A stretch of 64,000 nt of DNA from Opitutia bacterium (GCA_016187945.1 JACPIT010000005.1:1054001-1118000), one strand, 5' to 3'; positions 1-8,663 are shown, numbered from the stretch's first letter. Notes: generated by a model not told the origin, from the sequence alone. Numbers and translations are program-made.

Positions 1-1572
1 CACGAGCAGCGTGCAGAACACCGGCACAGCGGTGATGGCGAGCAGCACGGCGCCGAGGAGCGCGAAGCTCTTCGTGTAGGCGAGCGGGTGGAAGAGCTTG
101 CCCTCCTGACCGCTGAGCAAAAACACCGGCACGAACGCCAGGATGATGATCAGCATCGAGAAGAACATCGGGCGGCCGACCTGCGTGGCGGCTTCGAGCG
201 TGAGGTCGAAGACTTCGCGAGCGCTGAGGTCGGGCCGGGGTAGGGCGAGGCGTCCCGGCCGAGCCGCTTCGGACGACGGCTCGTCCGGAGGATTCGCCCT
301 ACCTTTCGCTTCCAGCGCGCGCTCGCAGTGGCGAATGACGTTTTCCGTCATCACGATTCCCGCGTCGACCAGCACGCCGATCGAGATCGCGATGCCGGTG
401 AGCGACATGATGTGCGATGGGATGCCGAAGCGATCCATCAGGATGAACGAAATCAGGATCGAGGCCGGCAGCGGCAGCGTGACGATCAGGATGCTGCGGA
501 AGTGAAACAAAAACAGGATGTGCGCGAGCGTCACGAGGATGACTTCCTCGACGAGCGCGTGCTTCAGCGTGTCGATCGCGCGCGAGATGAGATCGCTGCG
601 ATCGTAGAACGGCTGCACCGTCACGCCCTTCGGCAAACCGGCGGAGAGCGACGCGAGGCGCGCCTTGACGTCTTCGATCACGCGGTAGGCGTTCTCGCCG
701 TATCGCATCACGACGATGCCGCCGACGACTTCGCGGCCGTTCACGTCGAGCGCACCGCGGCGGAAATCGCCACCGAGCCGCACGGTCGCGACGTCGCGCA
801 GGTAGAGCGGCGTGCCGTTGCGCGGCTTGAGCGCGATCGTTTCCAGGTCGGCGGCGCTCTTCACGAGGCCGACGCCGCGCACGATGTATTCGGCGCCGTT
901 TTCCTCGATGGTCTTGCCGCCGACGTTGAGGTTGGCCGCGGCGACGGCGTCCATCACTTCGCCGAGCATCACGTCGTATTGGCGGAGTTTGAGCGACGAG
1001 ACCTCGACCTGCCACTGGCGCACGAAGCCGCCGAGGCTCGCGACCTCCGCGACGCCGGGCACGGCGGTGAGTTGGTAGCGGAGAAACGTGTCCTGCAACG
1101 TCCGCAGCGAGCCGAGGTCCTGCGTGCCGGAGTCGTCCTTCAGGTAATATTGATAGATCCAGCCGAGGCCGGTGGCGTCGGGACCGAGGCGCGCGACGAC
1201 GCCGGACGGCAGCAGGTCGCCGAGGGAGTTGAGGCGCTCGAGCACGCGCGTGCGGGCGAAGTAGGTGTCGATCTTGTCCTCGAAGATCACCGTGAGAAAC
1301 GAGAAGCCGAACATCGAGGTGGCGCGCACGCTCTTCACGCCGGCGAGGCCTTGGAGCGAGGTGCTCAGCGGGTAAGTGATCTGGTCCTCGACTTCCTGTG
1401 GCGAGCGTCCCGGCCAGTCGGCGTAGACGATGACCTGGTTTTCCGAGAGGTCGGGGATCGCGTCGATCGGCACGCGCTGCAACGCGACGACGCCCCACGC
1501 GCACAGCGCGAGGAAGCCCGCGAGCACAATGAAGCGGTTATTGAGCGACCAGCGAATGACGGCGTTGATCAT
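1..1572 (-). CDS. cusA: CusA-type heavy-metal RND efflux pump, 5' part
   Basis: Inner-membrane pump subunit of the heavy-metal RND class (CusA/SilA/CzcA group), which uses the proton gradient to move metal ions out through an adaptor and an outer-membrane channel. The window holds the first 524 codons; the rest runs off the left edge. Visible are the first membrane helix (about residues 13-33), a porter domain, and the helix block containing [11 protein letters not shown], whose Asp403 corresponds to the proton-relay Asp of CusA. The ATG lies about 195 nt downstream of the adaptor gene on the same strand. Oddity: about residues 424-444, in the hydrophilic loop after that helix, are encoded by a 63-bp palindromic REPIN (240-302) in frame. 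Copper/silver is the likeliest substrate because of the adaptor type, but specificity is inferred. Confidence 0.9.
   Translation of the reverse strand, partial: MINAVIRWSLNNRFIVLAGFLALCAWGVVALQRVPIDAIPDLSENQVIVYADWPGRSPQEVEDQITYPLSTSLQGLAGVKSVRATSMFGFSFLTVIFEDKIDTYFARTRVLERLNSLGDLLPSGVVARLGPDATGLGWIYQYYLKDDSGTQDLGSLRTLQDTFLRYQLTAVPGVAEVASLGGFVRQWQVEVSSLKLRQYDVMLGEVMDAVAAANLNVGGKTIEENGAEYIVRGVGLVKSAADLETIALKPRNGTPLYLRDVATVRLGGDFRRGALDVNGREVVGGIVVMRYGENAYRVIEDVKARLASLSAGLPKGVTVQPFYDRSDLISRAIDTLKHALVEEVILVTLAHILFLFHFRSILIVTLPLPASILISFILMDRFGIPSHIMSLTGIAISIGVLVDAGIVMTENVIRHCERALEAKGRANPPDEPSSEAARPGRLALPRPDLSAREVFDLTLEAATQVGRPMFFSMLIIILAFVPVFLLSGQEGKLFHPLAYTKSFALLGAVLLAITAVPVFCTLLV
240..302. repeat. 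REPIN inside the cusA-like coding sequence
   Basis: A 63-bp inverted-repeat element running from GTAG to CTAC, of the same family as the intergenic copy at 17933-18002 (arms GTAGGGCGA and TCGCCCTAC, inner GGCTCG/CGAGCC). Its length is exactly 21 codons and the reading frame stays open, so the pump gains a loop rich in Pro, Ala, Glu and Arg. Confidence 0.8.
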
Positions 1573-1634
1573 GGGAGAGAAAGTCGAAGCAGGCGCCGCG
1601 CGTCGCGGCATGGACCGGTGCGTGGCGTCCGCGC

Positions 1635-1762
1635 AATGTTCCTATTAAGCAACAAGTGGCCGGGCGACTGCCGCCGCGGTATGTGCGCGTTACCGAGGGC
1701 GCGAGCGCGGCGGCGGCCGATACGGCAGCGTGCCCGCGGGGGAATGTTCCTATTAAGCAACA
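1635..1762. repeat. Pair of 20-bp AT-rich direct repeats after the adaptor gene
   Basis: The sequence aatgttcctattaagcaaca occurs identically at 1635-1654 and 1743-1762, 108 bp apart. Both copies lie in the gap between the adaptor stop codon and the pump start and are strikingly AT-rich against a GC-rich background. The function is unknown. It could be a dispersed repeat or an RNA processing site within the cusBA transcript. Confidence 0.7.
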
Positions 1763-1766
1763 TCGC

Positions 1767-3470
1767 TCACTCGATTTCCTCGCCGCACTCGAGCATGGCA
1801 GAGCCGAAGAAGGGATTGCGGAGCGTCTTGCTCTTCGAGAGCCAGCGGCCGGTGCCGAGGACAGGCGCCATCGGGCACTGGAATATCGTCAGGTTCTCCT
1901 TGTGGTGGAGGTGTTGCGCCTTCACGAGGTCGGCCAACTCGGTGCTGAACGGTTCGAAGGCGCGGCGTGCGGCGTCGAGGTCGGGGCCGTCGACGAGCGC
2001 GGATTTCGCGAGTGGTGTTTTTGCCGAGCCGGAGGACGCGGCGACGTAGGCGGCGAGTGCGGCGCGGAGGGCGGGGAGGTGCTTCTGGTAACCGGTGAGA
2101 TCATCGGAGGCGAGGAGGTCGGCGGCGTCGGCGGCGGCGAAGGCGAGCGTCTTCAACGCGGCGTAGGCGGCATCGCTGGGCTTCGGGACTTCGACGGAGA
2201 TTTTCTGCGGCGCAGCGGCGGCGTGGTCGTGCGCGCCGGCACCGACGGCGGCGTGCGCGAGTTGCGCTTGGCCGTCGAGGACGAGCGCGCCTTCGGTGAC
2301 GACCTTGTCGCCTTCCTTGAGTCCGGAAACGGCTTCAGCGTCAGCATCGCCGGTGCGGCCGAGCGCGATTTCCTGCGCAGCGTAGGCGTGGTTGCTGCGT
2401 TCGACGAATACGACGGCGCGGCCGCTGTGTTGCAGGACGGCGGTGCGCGGCACGAGCAGGGCGTCGGGCGTTTCAGCGACGACGGAGGCGTAGGCGGTCT
2501 GGCGGTGGCGCAGGAGGCGGTCGGGATTGTCGAGGACGACGCGGACTTTCGCGGTGCGCGTGGTTTCGTTGAGGTTCGGGTCGATGAACGCGATGGGCGC
2601 GGTCAAGATTTTGCCGGGCAGCGACGGCACGGCGACGTCGACTTGCTGGCCGACGCGCAGCCAGGCGAGGTCGGGCTCGGCGGCGTCGAAGACGAACCAC
2701 ATGCGCGAGAAGTCGCCGATTTGGAACAGCTCGTCGTTCGCGCCGACGTATTTGCCCTCGTAGGCGCCGCGGGCGACGACGGTGCCGGACATCGGCGCGC
2801 GCACGGTCACCATCGCGGTGGCCTGCTTGGTGTTTTCGAGGATGTTGATTTCCTCGTCGGTGAGGCCGAGGCCGAGGAGTTTTTCCTTCGCGGCGGCGCG
2901 CTCGGCGGCGGTGAAGGCGATCGCGCCGGCCTTCATGCGCTCGAGGTATTCGCGCTGGGCGGTGAGCATGTCGGGCGAGAAAATCGTGGCGAGTTGCGCG
3001 CCTTCCTGGACTTCGGCGCCGACGAAGTTGACGAACAATTTTTCGACGCGGCCCGGCACGCGCGCGGCGAGGATGCGGTGGCGCGTGTCGTCGTCGTCGA
3101 TCGCGCCGGTGACGCGCAGCGAGCGCGTGAGCGTGCCGCGGCGCACGGGCGAGGTTTGCACGCCGACGACGGCGGCTTGCGCGGGCGTGAGCGTGACCAG
3201 ATTCGGGTCGACGACGGCGGAAGCGGAGCTGGATGCGCTCGCGGAGTTCGCGGCGACGAGTGCCATGCCGCAGATGGTGCACTTGGCGTTCGGCTTGTCC
3301 GACTTGATCCACGGGTGCATCGGGCACTGATACGTGGTGGCGGCCGCCTCGGCGGCGTGATCGTGGCCAGCAGTCGTCGCGGGAGCGGAGGATCTTCCGC
3401 AGCCGGAAAGGGCAAGACCGACGAGCAGCGCGAGAGCGGCGAAAAAGGAGGAGGCGAGACGAGCGTTCAC
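1767..3470 (-). CDS. cusB: CusB-type RND periplasmic adaptor lipoprotein
   Basis: Membrane-fusion (adaptor) subunit that delivers metal to the pump encoded downstream and bridges it to an outer-membrane channel. The 567-residue product starts at a GTG and has a signal peptide ending in LSGC (Cys24), so it should be a lipoprotein. A heavy-metal-binding domain follows (YQCPMHP...CTICGMAL, about 47-72, with Cys49, Cys64 and Cys67). The barrel-sandwich/lipoyl and beta-barrel parts fill about 90-400. The tail (about 430-567) is a DUF3347-like domain with a second Cys/Met motif, FQCPMAPVLGTGRW. Both ends therefore carry possible metal ligands. It is co-directional with the pump; no outer-membrane factor gene is visible here. 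Family assignment is firm, copper specificity probable. Confidence 0.9.
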   Translation of the reverse strand: MNARLASSFFAALALLVGLALSGCGRSSAPATTAGHDHAAEAAATTYQCPMHPWIKSDKPNAKCTICGMALVAANSASASSSASAVVDPNLVTLTPAQAAVVGVQTSPVRRGTLTRSLRVTGAIDDDDTRHRILAARVPGRVEKLFVNFVGAEVQEGAQLATIFSPDMLTAQREYLERMKAGAIAFTAAERAAAKEKLLGLGLTDEEINILENTKQATAMVTVRAPMSGTVVARGAYEGKYVGANDELFQIGDFSRMWFVFDAAEPDLAWLRVGQQVDVAVPSLPGKILTAPIAFIDPNLNETTRTAKVRVVLDNPDRLLRHRQTAYASVVAETPDALLVPRTAVLQHSGRAVVFVERSNHAYAAQEIALGRTGDADAEAVSGLKEGDKVVTEGALVLDGQAQLAHAAVGAGAHDHAAAAPQKISVEVPKPSDAAYAALKTLAFAAADAADLLASDDLTGYQKHLPALRAALAAYVAASSGSAKTPLAKSALVDGPDLDAARRAFEPFSTELADLVKAQHLHHKENLTIFQCPMAPVLGTGRWLSKSKTLRNPFFGSAMLECGEEIE

Positions 3471-3614
3471 TCCTCATTATACGCCGAAAACGGCGTCGTC
3501 CCTGCCGCAATCTTTGTCGTTTTCCGCGCGGCGGGTGCGCGGGTGGCGTGGCGCGATGCGGGGCGCGGATACGGCAAAATTTAACCTATTGAGTCTCGCT
3601 TGTCGGACGCACGG

Positions 3615-3686
3615 GTAGGGCGCACCGGCCCGGTGCGCCGGAAACGGGACTCTGTCCTCGCGGCGGAGCGAGCCGCGCCGCCCTAC
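3615..3686. repeat. REPIN, intergenic
   Basis: Inverted element bounded by GTAG and CTAC. The left arm folds as GGCGCACCGG/CGGTGCGCC and the right arm as a separate GC-rich hairpin. It lies in the 274-bp gap between the EamA gene (3' side) and the adaptor gene (5' side). The rest of that gap shows no gene and only a possible promoter region for the adaptor. Confidence 0.75.
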
Positions 3687-3744
3687 CGTTTGCAACTCAA
3701 GCGACAGCCGAGTCGCGAGATTCGACGATCGGTGACAACGGTCG

Positions 3745-4746
3745 TCAGGATTTCGCGGCGGCGGGGGCGGACTCGCCGGGGCGAGACGAAGCGGCTTGCG
3801 GCGCGGCCGCGACGGGTTTCCTGGCTTTGGCGACGGTGATTGTGGCGACGCCGACGATGATGACCGCGGCGGCGAGGAAGATGCGCGAGTCGACCTTTTC
3901 GTGCAGGATCAGCCAGCCGAGGAAGACCGCGACGATCGGGTTCACGTAGGTGTAGGTGTAGACCTTGGCGGGCGTGCTGTGCTTCATCAGCCAGACGAAC
4001 GCGGTGAAGCCCACGAGCGAGCCGACGAGCGTGAGGTAGGCCCAGGCAGTGACGGCGTGCGGCGTGAACGCGGCGGCGGTGAGGCGCGAGGGTTCGCCGG
4101 CGAGGACGCTGGCGAGAAAGAGCCAGCCGCTGCCGGTGACCATCTGGATCGCGGACGCCGTGAACGGCTCGGCGGGCTCCGACGCGTAGCGGCCGTAGAG
4201 CGAGCCGGCGCTCCAGAGCCACGTGGCGGCGAGCAGCGCACCGACGTTGAGAAAATTCAGGCCGCCGGTGCCGTGCGCGACGTCGGGGCCGACGAGCAGC
4301 GCGAGACCGGCGAAGCCGAGCGCGAGGCCGATCCAGAGCGGCAGCGTGGGGCGCGCGCCGCGTTTCTTCGTCGGATCGGCGGCGTGGATGGCCCAGTCGA
4401 GCAGCACGACGGCGAACGGGCCGGCGGAGACGAGCAGTGTGGCGATGCCGGAGGGAACGGATTGCTCGGCCCAACACACGAGGCCGTTGCCGCCGAGCAT
4501 GAGGAAGAGGCCGACGATGGCGTTGTCGCGCCACTGCTTCGCGGTCGGGCGGATTTTTTTCGTGAACCAGAGGAAGCCGTAGAGCAGCGCACCGGAAACG
4601 GCGAAGCGCGTCGCGGCCATGAAGAACGGTGGGATCGTCTCCACCGCGACGCGAATGGCGAGGTAGGTCGAGCCCCAGACGAGGTAGACCGCGGCGAAAG
4701 CGGCGATGAGTTGGCCGCGAGGAGCGGGTTGGGCGTGGGTGGACAC
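3745..4746 (-). CDS. EamA/DMT-family transporter
   Basis: Inner-membrane permease of the drug/metabolite transporter superfamily, 333 residues, the usual length for a protein with two EamA repeats and ten helices. It begins MSTHAQPAPRGQLIAAFAAV and shows the family signature VYLVWGSTYLAIR in the first helix, with a related pattern in the second half. Proteins of this type (YedA/RhaT-like) export amino acids or other metabolites; the substrate cannot be read from sequence. The C-terminal tail (about 305-333) is Ala/Pro-rich and probably cytoplasmic. It lies 39 bp downstream of the DJ-1 gene on the same strand, so co-transcription is possible. Confidence 0.88.
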   Translation of the reverse strand: MSTHAQPAPRGQLIAAFAAVYLVWGSTYLAIRVAVETIPPFFMAATRFAVSGALLYGFLWFTKKIRPTAKQWRDNAIVGLFLMLGGNGLVCWAEQSVPSGIATLLVSAGPFAVVLLDWAIHAADPTKKRGARPTLPLWIGLALGFAGLALLVGPDVAHGTGGLNFLNVGALLAATWLWSAGSLYGRYASEPAEPFTASAIQMVTGSGWLFLASVLAGEPSRLTAAAFTPHAVTAWAYLTLVGSLVGFTAFVWLMKHSTPAKVYTYTYVNPIVAVFLGWLILHEKVDSRIFLAAAVIIVGVATITVAKARKPVAAAPQAASSRPGESAPAAAKS

Positions 4747-4785
4747 GGAAGAGTTGAGAGTTGAGAGCTGAGAGTCGAGAGGAGG

Positions 4786-5388
4786 TCAGCGCTGCGCGCC
4801 GGCGTCGTTGCGCCAGTGATACTCCATGTAGCGCGCGGTGGCTTCGGCGGTGGCGGTGTCGTGCAGGCGAGCGACGAGGTGGAGCGAGAGGTCGATGCCG
4901 GCGGAGATGCCGGCAGCAGTGGCGATGCGGCCGTGATCGTGGAAACGGCGGTCGCCGTGCACGCGGGCGGCGGGCGCGAGCGCGCGCAGGTCGTCGAGGT
5001 TCTCGGCGTGCGTCGTGACGTCGAGGCTGTCGAGCAGACCGGCTTTGGCGAGGACGAGCGCGCCGGTGCAGACGGAGGCGACGATCTCGGCGTGTTTCGC
5101 GGTGCGGCGCACCCACTCGACGAGCGCGGGTTTTTTTAGCAGCGCGCGCGTGCCGTAGCCGCCGGGGACGATGAGGATTTGCGGTGCGGGCGCCGACTCG
5201 AGCGTGTGGTCGGCGACGATTTTCAGACCGTTGCGCGCGCGGATGGTGCCGGGTGTTTCGGCGACGAGGCAGACGTTGAAGCGCGTGCCGCCGGAGAGTT
5301 CATCGGTGACGGAAAAGACTTCGAACGGGCCGGCGAAGTCGAGGACTTCGACTTCATCGAACACGAGGATGGCGACGTGACGGCGCAT
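4786..5388 (-). CDS. DJ-1/PfpI family protein
   Basis: A 200-residue class I glutamine-amidotransferase-like fold protein. It starts MRRHVAILVFDEVEVLDFAG, typical of the DJ-1/PfpI group that includes the N-terminal halves of some AraC regulators and isonitrile hydratases. The acidic residue in the first loop, the GGYGTR oxyanion region (about 76-81) and the nucleophile Cys107 in SVCTGA are all present. There is no helix-turn-helix, so this is a stand-alone enzyme or chaperone-like protein. Glyoxalase, protease, hydratase and amidase activities all occur in the family, so no substrate is assigned. It lies between the cupin and EamA genes in the same orientation. Confidence 0.88.
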   Translation of the reverse strand: MRRHVAILVFDEVEVLDFAGPFEVFSVTDELSGGTRFNVCLVAETPGTIRARNGLKIVADHTLESAPAPQILIVPGGYGTRALLKKPALVEWVRRTAKHAEIVASVCTGALVLAKAGLLDSLDVTTHAENLDDLRALAPAARVHGDRRFHDHGRIATAAGISAGIDLSLHLVARLHDTATAEATARYMEYHWRNDAGAQR

Positions 5389-5459
5389 GCGCTGAAGCGA
5401 GTTGAAGGAGGAAGTTTAGGTTGAAGGAGCGACTCGCGGGAGCGAGCGGGGGATGTGTT

Positions 5460-5789
5460 CTAGTCGACGACGAAGAGCGTCGCGCCGGCGGTCGTGGAGG
5501 AGCGATGAGGCTCGGCGTGGTCGGCGACTTGGTAGCTCATGCCGGGCCGGAGGACGAACGTCCGGCCGTCTTCGAGTTGCGTGGTGAGCTCACCGGAGAC
5601 GCAGAAGAGGATGTGGCCTTTCGTGCACCAGTGGTCCGACACGTAGCCGGGTGAATAGGTCAGCAGGCGCACGCGGATGGTTCCGAACTGCCGCACGCGC
5701 CACTCGGCCCAGCCGGCGAGGCCGGGCTTGCGCTCGGCGGGGACGGCGGACCAGTCGGTGATGCCGAAGGGGAGGTTTTCGATCTGCAT
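5460..5789 (-). CDS. DHCW-motif cupin-fold protein
   Basis: A small 109-residue single-domain cupin. The signature stretch SDHWCTKGH (51-59) matches the family named for its DHCW motif. His53, Cys55 and His59 probably bind a metal or form the active pocket, with a second cupin motif near RPGMSYQVADHAEPHR. No signal peptide is seen, so it should be cytoplasmic. The reaction is unknown; related cupins handle small toxic or signalling molecules. It lies about 70 bp upstream of the DJ-1 gene in the same direction, which makes a short DJ-1/cupin transcription unit plausible. Confidence 0.8.
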   Translation of the reverse strand: MQIENLPFGITDWSAVPAERKPGLAGWAEWRVRQFGTIRVRLLTYSPGYVSDHWCTKGHILFCVSGELTTQLEDGRTFVLRPGMSYQVADHAEPHRSSTTAGATLFVVD

Positions 5790-5893
5790 GGCGGACGGAG
5801 GAGGACTGAGGACGGAGGACGGAACACGGAGGACGGACGCGGCGGACGCTAGCGCGTAAAACGGGCGAGGGTTTCGCGCGCGGGCAAGAAAAT

Positions 5894-5916
5894 CGCCGGT
5901 CGGAGACCGGCGCTAC
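5894..5916. repeat. REP hairpin downstream of the MocR gene
   Basis: On the minus strand it begins GTAG and folds as GCCGGTC-TCC-GACCGGC. It is the same type as the arm at 18772-18794. It lies 4 bp past the stop of the MocR-type gene and may act as a transcript-end hairpin. Confidence 0.75.
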
Positions 5917-5919
5917 TTG

Positions 5920-7389
5920 TCAGAGCTGCTGCTTCACGAGGTCGCCGAGCGTGTGGAGCGCGGCGTCCATTTCGTCGGACCACGGCTGGCTGCAACTCAT
6001 GCGGAGGCAATTCCGGTAGCGGTCCTTCACGGCGGAGAAGAGCGAGCCGGGCGCGGTGTTGATCTTGTGCTTCAGCGCGTCGCGCCGCAGGCGCAGCGTG
6101 TCGACCTTCACCGGGAACTCGACCCAGATGTAGTTGCCGCCTTGCGGGCGGCTGTAGCGCGTGCCCTCGGGAAAGTGGCGCTGCATGCCTTGGAGGAACG
6201 AGTGCAGGTGCTCGCGATACGCGCGGCGCAGCGAGCGGAGGTGGTGATCGTAGCCACCGTCGCGCAGGAACTCCGCGATGGTCTTCTGCAGGATGCGCGG
6301 CGTGCCCATCGTGTTGATGAACTTCAGGCGGCGGACGCGCTCGAGGTAACGGCCGGGCGCGGTCCAGCCGACGTGGAAGCCGGGCGCGAGCGTCTTGCCG
6401 AACGATGAGCAGAGCATCACGCGGCCGTCGCGGTCCCAGGCCTTGAGCGGCTTCGGGCGGATGTCGCCGAAATGCGTGTCGCCGTAGATGTCGTCCTCGA
6501 TGATCGGCAGGTCGTGCTCGGCGAGCAGTTCGTAGATTTTCTGCTTCTTCTCGTCGGGCATGAGCGAGCCGAGCGGGTTGTGGAAATTCGGCATCAGCAT
6601 CACGACCTTGATGTCGTTTTGCGCGAGCGCCTCCTGGAGCGACTCGATGCACATGCCCTGGCGCGAGCAGGTCGGGATTTCGAGCGCGCGCAGGCCGAGC
6701 GCCTGGATGATTTCGAGGAAACCGAAATACGCGGGCGTTTCGATCGCGACGGTGTCGCCGGGCTTGGTGACGGCGCGGAGGCAAAGATTGAGCGCCTCGG
6801 TGCCGCCGGTGGTGATGACCATTTCCTCGTGGCTGATGGGCACGCCGGCCTGCAAGTAGCGGCGGGCGATTTCGCGCGTGAGCGGTTCGTAGCCCCAGTT
6901 CATGCCGGGGCGGCCGATGAGCGACGGGTCGCGCCGCGCGACGGAGCCGAGCATGCGCGCGAGTTTCTTCGTGGGGAAAAGCGAGTGGTGCGGACACGCG
7001 GAGCCGAACGGCACGTAGTCGCTGTTGAGCGCGACCTCCATGACGTCGGCGGTGAGGTCGTTCACGCCGACGAAGGACGGCTTGCTCATCGGGCGCGCGA
7101 TGCGCGGCTCGGGCGCGCTGGTCAGCGCGCGCGGGCGGACGTAGTAACCCGACTGCGGCCGCGCCTCGAGGTAGCCGCGGTTTTCGAGGACCGTGTAAGC
7201 TTGCAGCACGGTCGCGATCGAGACGTCGCGCTGGCGCGACATGATGCGCACCGACGGCACGCGATGACCGGGACGCAGCGTGCCTTGCTCGATGAGGTTT
7301 TGGAGCGAGTCAGCGAGTTCCGCGTAGAGCGGTCTCGCGGCGGCCTTCGCGGAGGAAAGCGGCTTGGGGGCGACGAGGGTCTGGATCAT
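5920..7389 (-). CDS. MocR/PdxR-type regulator (GntR HTH + aminotransferase domain)
   Basis: A 489-residue cytoplasmic PLP-dependent transcription regulator. Residues about 15-85 form a GntR winged helix-turn-helix (LIEQGTLRPGHRVPSVR, then VSIATVLQAYTVLE). Residues about 130-485 are a fold-type I aminotransferase domain with the PLP Lys332 in SSFGKTLAPGF. Regulators of this class control vitamin B6 synthesis, GABA or taurine use, or amino-acid export. The target here is not known. No aminotransferase target or pdx gene is adjacent, but the promoter region just upstream carries an inverted repeat, suggesting autoregulation. The ATG at 7389 places the HTH at the expected distance from the N-terminus. 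Confidence 0.9.
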   Translation of the reverse strand: MIQTLVAPKPLSSAKAAARPLYAELADSLQNLIEQGTLRPGHRVPSVRIMSRQRDVSIATVLQAYTVLENRGYLEARPQSGYYVRPRALTSAPEPRIARPMSKPSFVGVNDLTADVMEVALNSDYVPFGSACPHHSLFPTKKLARMLGSVARRDPSLIGRPGMNWGYEPLTREIARRYLQAGVPISHEEMVITTGGTEALNLCLRAVTKPGDTVAIETPAYFGFLEIIQALGLRALEIPTCSRQGMCIESLQEALAQNDIKVVMLMPNFHNPLGSLMPDEKKQKIYELLAEHDLPIIEDDIYGDTHFGDIRPKPLKAWDRDGRVMLCSSFGKTLAPGFHVGWTAPGRYLERVRRLKFINTMGTPRILQKTIAEFLRDGGYDHHLRSLRRAYREHLHSFLQGMQRHFPEGTRYSRPQGGNYIWVEFPVKVDTLRLRRDALKHKINTAPGSLFSAVKDRYRNCLRMSCSQPWSDEMDAALHTLGDLVKQQL

Positions 7390-7461
7390 GGCATGGAAAG
7401 CAAAAGTGCGCGGCTACTCTAGCGGAGAACGCCGCGGCACAGTAGCCGCAGCGCGGTTTGA

Positions 7462-7497
7462 TTGATACCAGCACAGTTATGCCAGACAAGCACTGTG
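7462..7497 (-). promoter_or_regulatory. Candidate promoter and operator of the MocR gene
   Basis: On the minus strand TTGTCT (7484-7489) and TATCAA (7462-7467) are separated by 16 bp, a plausible sigma-70 promoter. An inverted repeat, CACAGT (7472-7477) and ACTGTG (7492-7497) with 14 bp between, overlaps it, as expected for an autoregulated MocR gene. This is inference from pattern only. Confidence 0.45.
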
Positions 7498-7595
7498 ACC
7501 ATGACAGATATTCAGGCGACGGTTGAAAATCGTTCAACGAACGACGGCGCGGCGTGCGGGGTTGCGCTGCCGGCGTGGTGTGCCGGCGCGTGCGT

Positions 7596-7664
7596 GTGGC
7601 AGCCGACGTCAGTCGGCTGGGGGCGGTAGCGCGGGTTCGTCAGCCGACTCACGTCGGCTGCTAA
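7596..7664. repeat. REPIN in the 335-bp gap upstream of the MocR gene
   Basis: Two inverted copies of a CAGCCGACGT(c/g)AGTCGGCTG palindrome facing each other. The gap 7390-7724 holds this element plus the promoter region above. No gene is visible in it. Confidence 0.7.
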
Positions 7665-7724
7665 ATTGCCCGACGGAACGGCGTGTGGCGCGATGAGCGC
7701 GCGACCGACTTTGCGAGGGAGACG

Positions 7725-8522
7725 CTAGACGGCGAGTTCGCCGCGGAGGTAGAGGACGGCGCGGCCGGCGAGTTTCACGCGGTCGCCGGCGAGGGTGCAG
7801 GCGAGTTGGCCGCCGCGGGCGGAGAGTTGGTGTGCGTGCAGCGAGGTGCGACCGAGGCGCTCCGCCCAAAACGGCGTGAGCGCGCAATGCGCCGAACCGG
7901 TCACCGGATCTTCGGGCACGGCGAGGCGCGGGGCGAAGAAGCGCGACACGAAATCTGCGCCGCGGTCGCCGGGGGCGGTGATGACGAGGCCGCGCGCGTC
8001 GAGCGCGGCGATGGCGGGAAAATCGGGCTGAGCGGCGCGCACGGCGTTGGCGTCGGCGAGGAGGGCGACGAGGTCGAACTTCGAGCGGCCGAGCGCCGCG
8101 ACGGGTTGACCGATCGTCGCGGCGACGCGGGTGCGGAGGGCGTCGTCAGCGACGGGAGCGACGGGCGTGGCGGGGAAATCGAGTTCGAGGCGGCCGTCCG
8201 CGAGCCGGCTGACGACGAGCGGTCCGCTGCGCGAGTCGAGCGTGATGCGTGCGCCGGATTGGCCGAGATGCTCGAAAATCACGAACGCGCTCGCGAGCGT
8301 GGCGTGGCCGCAGAGGTCGACTTCGGCATTGGGCGTGAGCCAGCGGATGTGAAAGCGCTCGGGGCCGGTGCGAACGAAGAAGGCAGTTTCAGCCAGGCCA
8401 TTCTCGAAGGCGATGCGCTGAAGGAGGGCGTCGTCTTGCGGCCAACGCTCAAGCGGGACGACGCCCGCGGGGTTGCCGGCGAAAAGTTGATCGGTGAAGG
8501 CGTCGATCCAGAAGAGGTGCAT
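7725..8522 (-). CDS. PhzF-family isomerase/epimerase
   Basis: Cytoplasmic protein of the PhzF/diaminopimelate-epimerase-like fold, 265 residues, typical length. The start is placed at the ATG at 8522 because the product then begins MHLFWIDAFTDQLFAGNPAG, the conserved N-terminus. The longer reading frame upstream translates a dispersed inverted repeat and is rejected. The catalytic Glu falls at position 45 (LAETAFF), exactly as in PhzF. The second-half signatures GHATLASA and DPVTGSAHCAL are also present. PhzF itself isomerises a phenazine precursor, but no other phenazine gene is nearby, so the real substrate is unknown. The GNAT gene upstream has the same orientation. Confidence 0.9.
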   Translation of the reverse strand: MHLFWIDAFTDQLFAGNPAGVVPLERWPQDDALLQRIAFENGLAETAFFVRTGPERFHIRWLTPNAEVDLCGHATLASAFVIFEHLGQSGARITLDSRSGPLVVSRLADGRLELDFPATPVAPVADDALRTRVAATIGQPVAALGRSKFDLVALLADANAVRAAQPDFPAIAALDARGLVITAPGDRGADFVSRFFAPRLAVPEDPVTGSAHCALTPFWAERLGRTSLHAHQLSARGGQLACTLAGDRVKLAGRAVLYLRGELAV

Positions 8523-8661
8523 GAATTTTCGATTTTGGATTCTCGATTTTCGATTGAGCCGCGAGTTAAACCGCGCTGTTCCGGCGGTCGATCGTGCGAA
8601 CTGGTTGATGGCTTTCGTGCTCCCGGGAAATCGAAAATCGAGAATCCAAAATCGAAAATTC
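8523..8661. repeat. 33-bp perfect inverted repeat between the PhzF and GNAT genes
   Basis: The arms 8523-8555 and 8629-8661 are exact reverse complements over 33 bp, built of repeated TTTTCGATT-like words, with a 73-bp spacer of GC-rich sequence. The arms are AT-rich and resemble dispersed gattttggattctcgatt repeats. Transcribed, the region would fold into a long stem and could end or stabilise the GNAT transcript. Confidence 0.85.
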
Positions 8662-8663
8662 AA

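Noticed and set aside
1569-1763. Small frame encoding MLLNRNI twice
   Set aside because: It is only the translation of the two 20-bp direct repeats; no start signal or similarity to known proteins.
8523-8663. N-terminal extension of the PhzF protein (MNFRFWILDFRF)
   Set aside because: This is translated inverted repeat; the conserved PhzF N-terminus begins at 8522.
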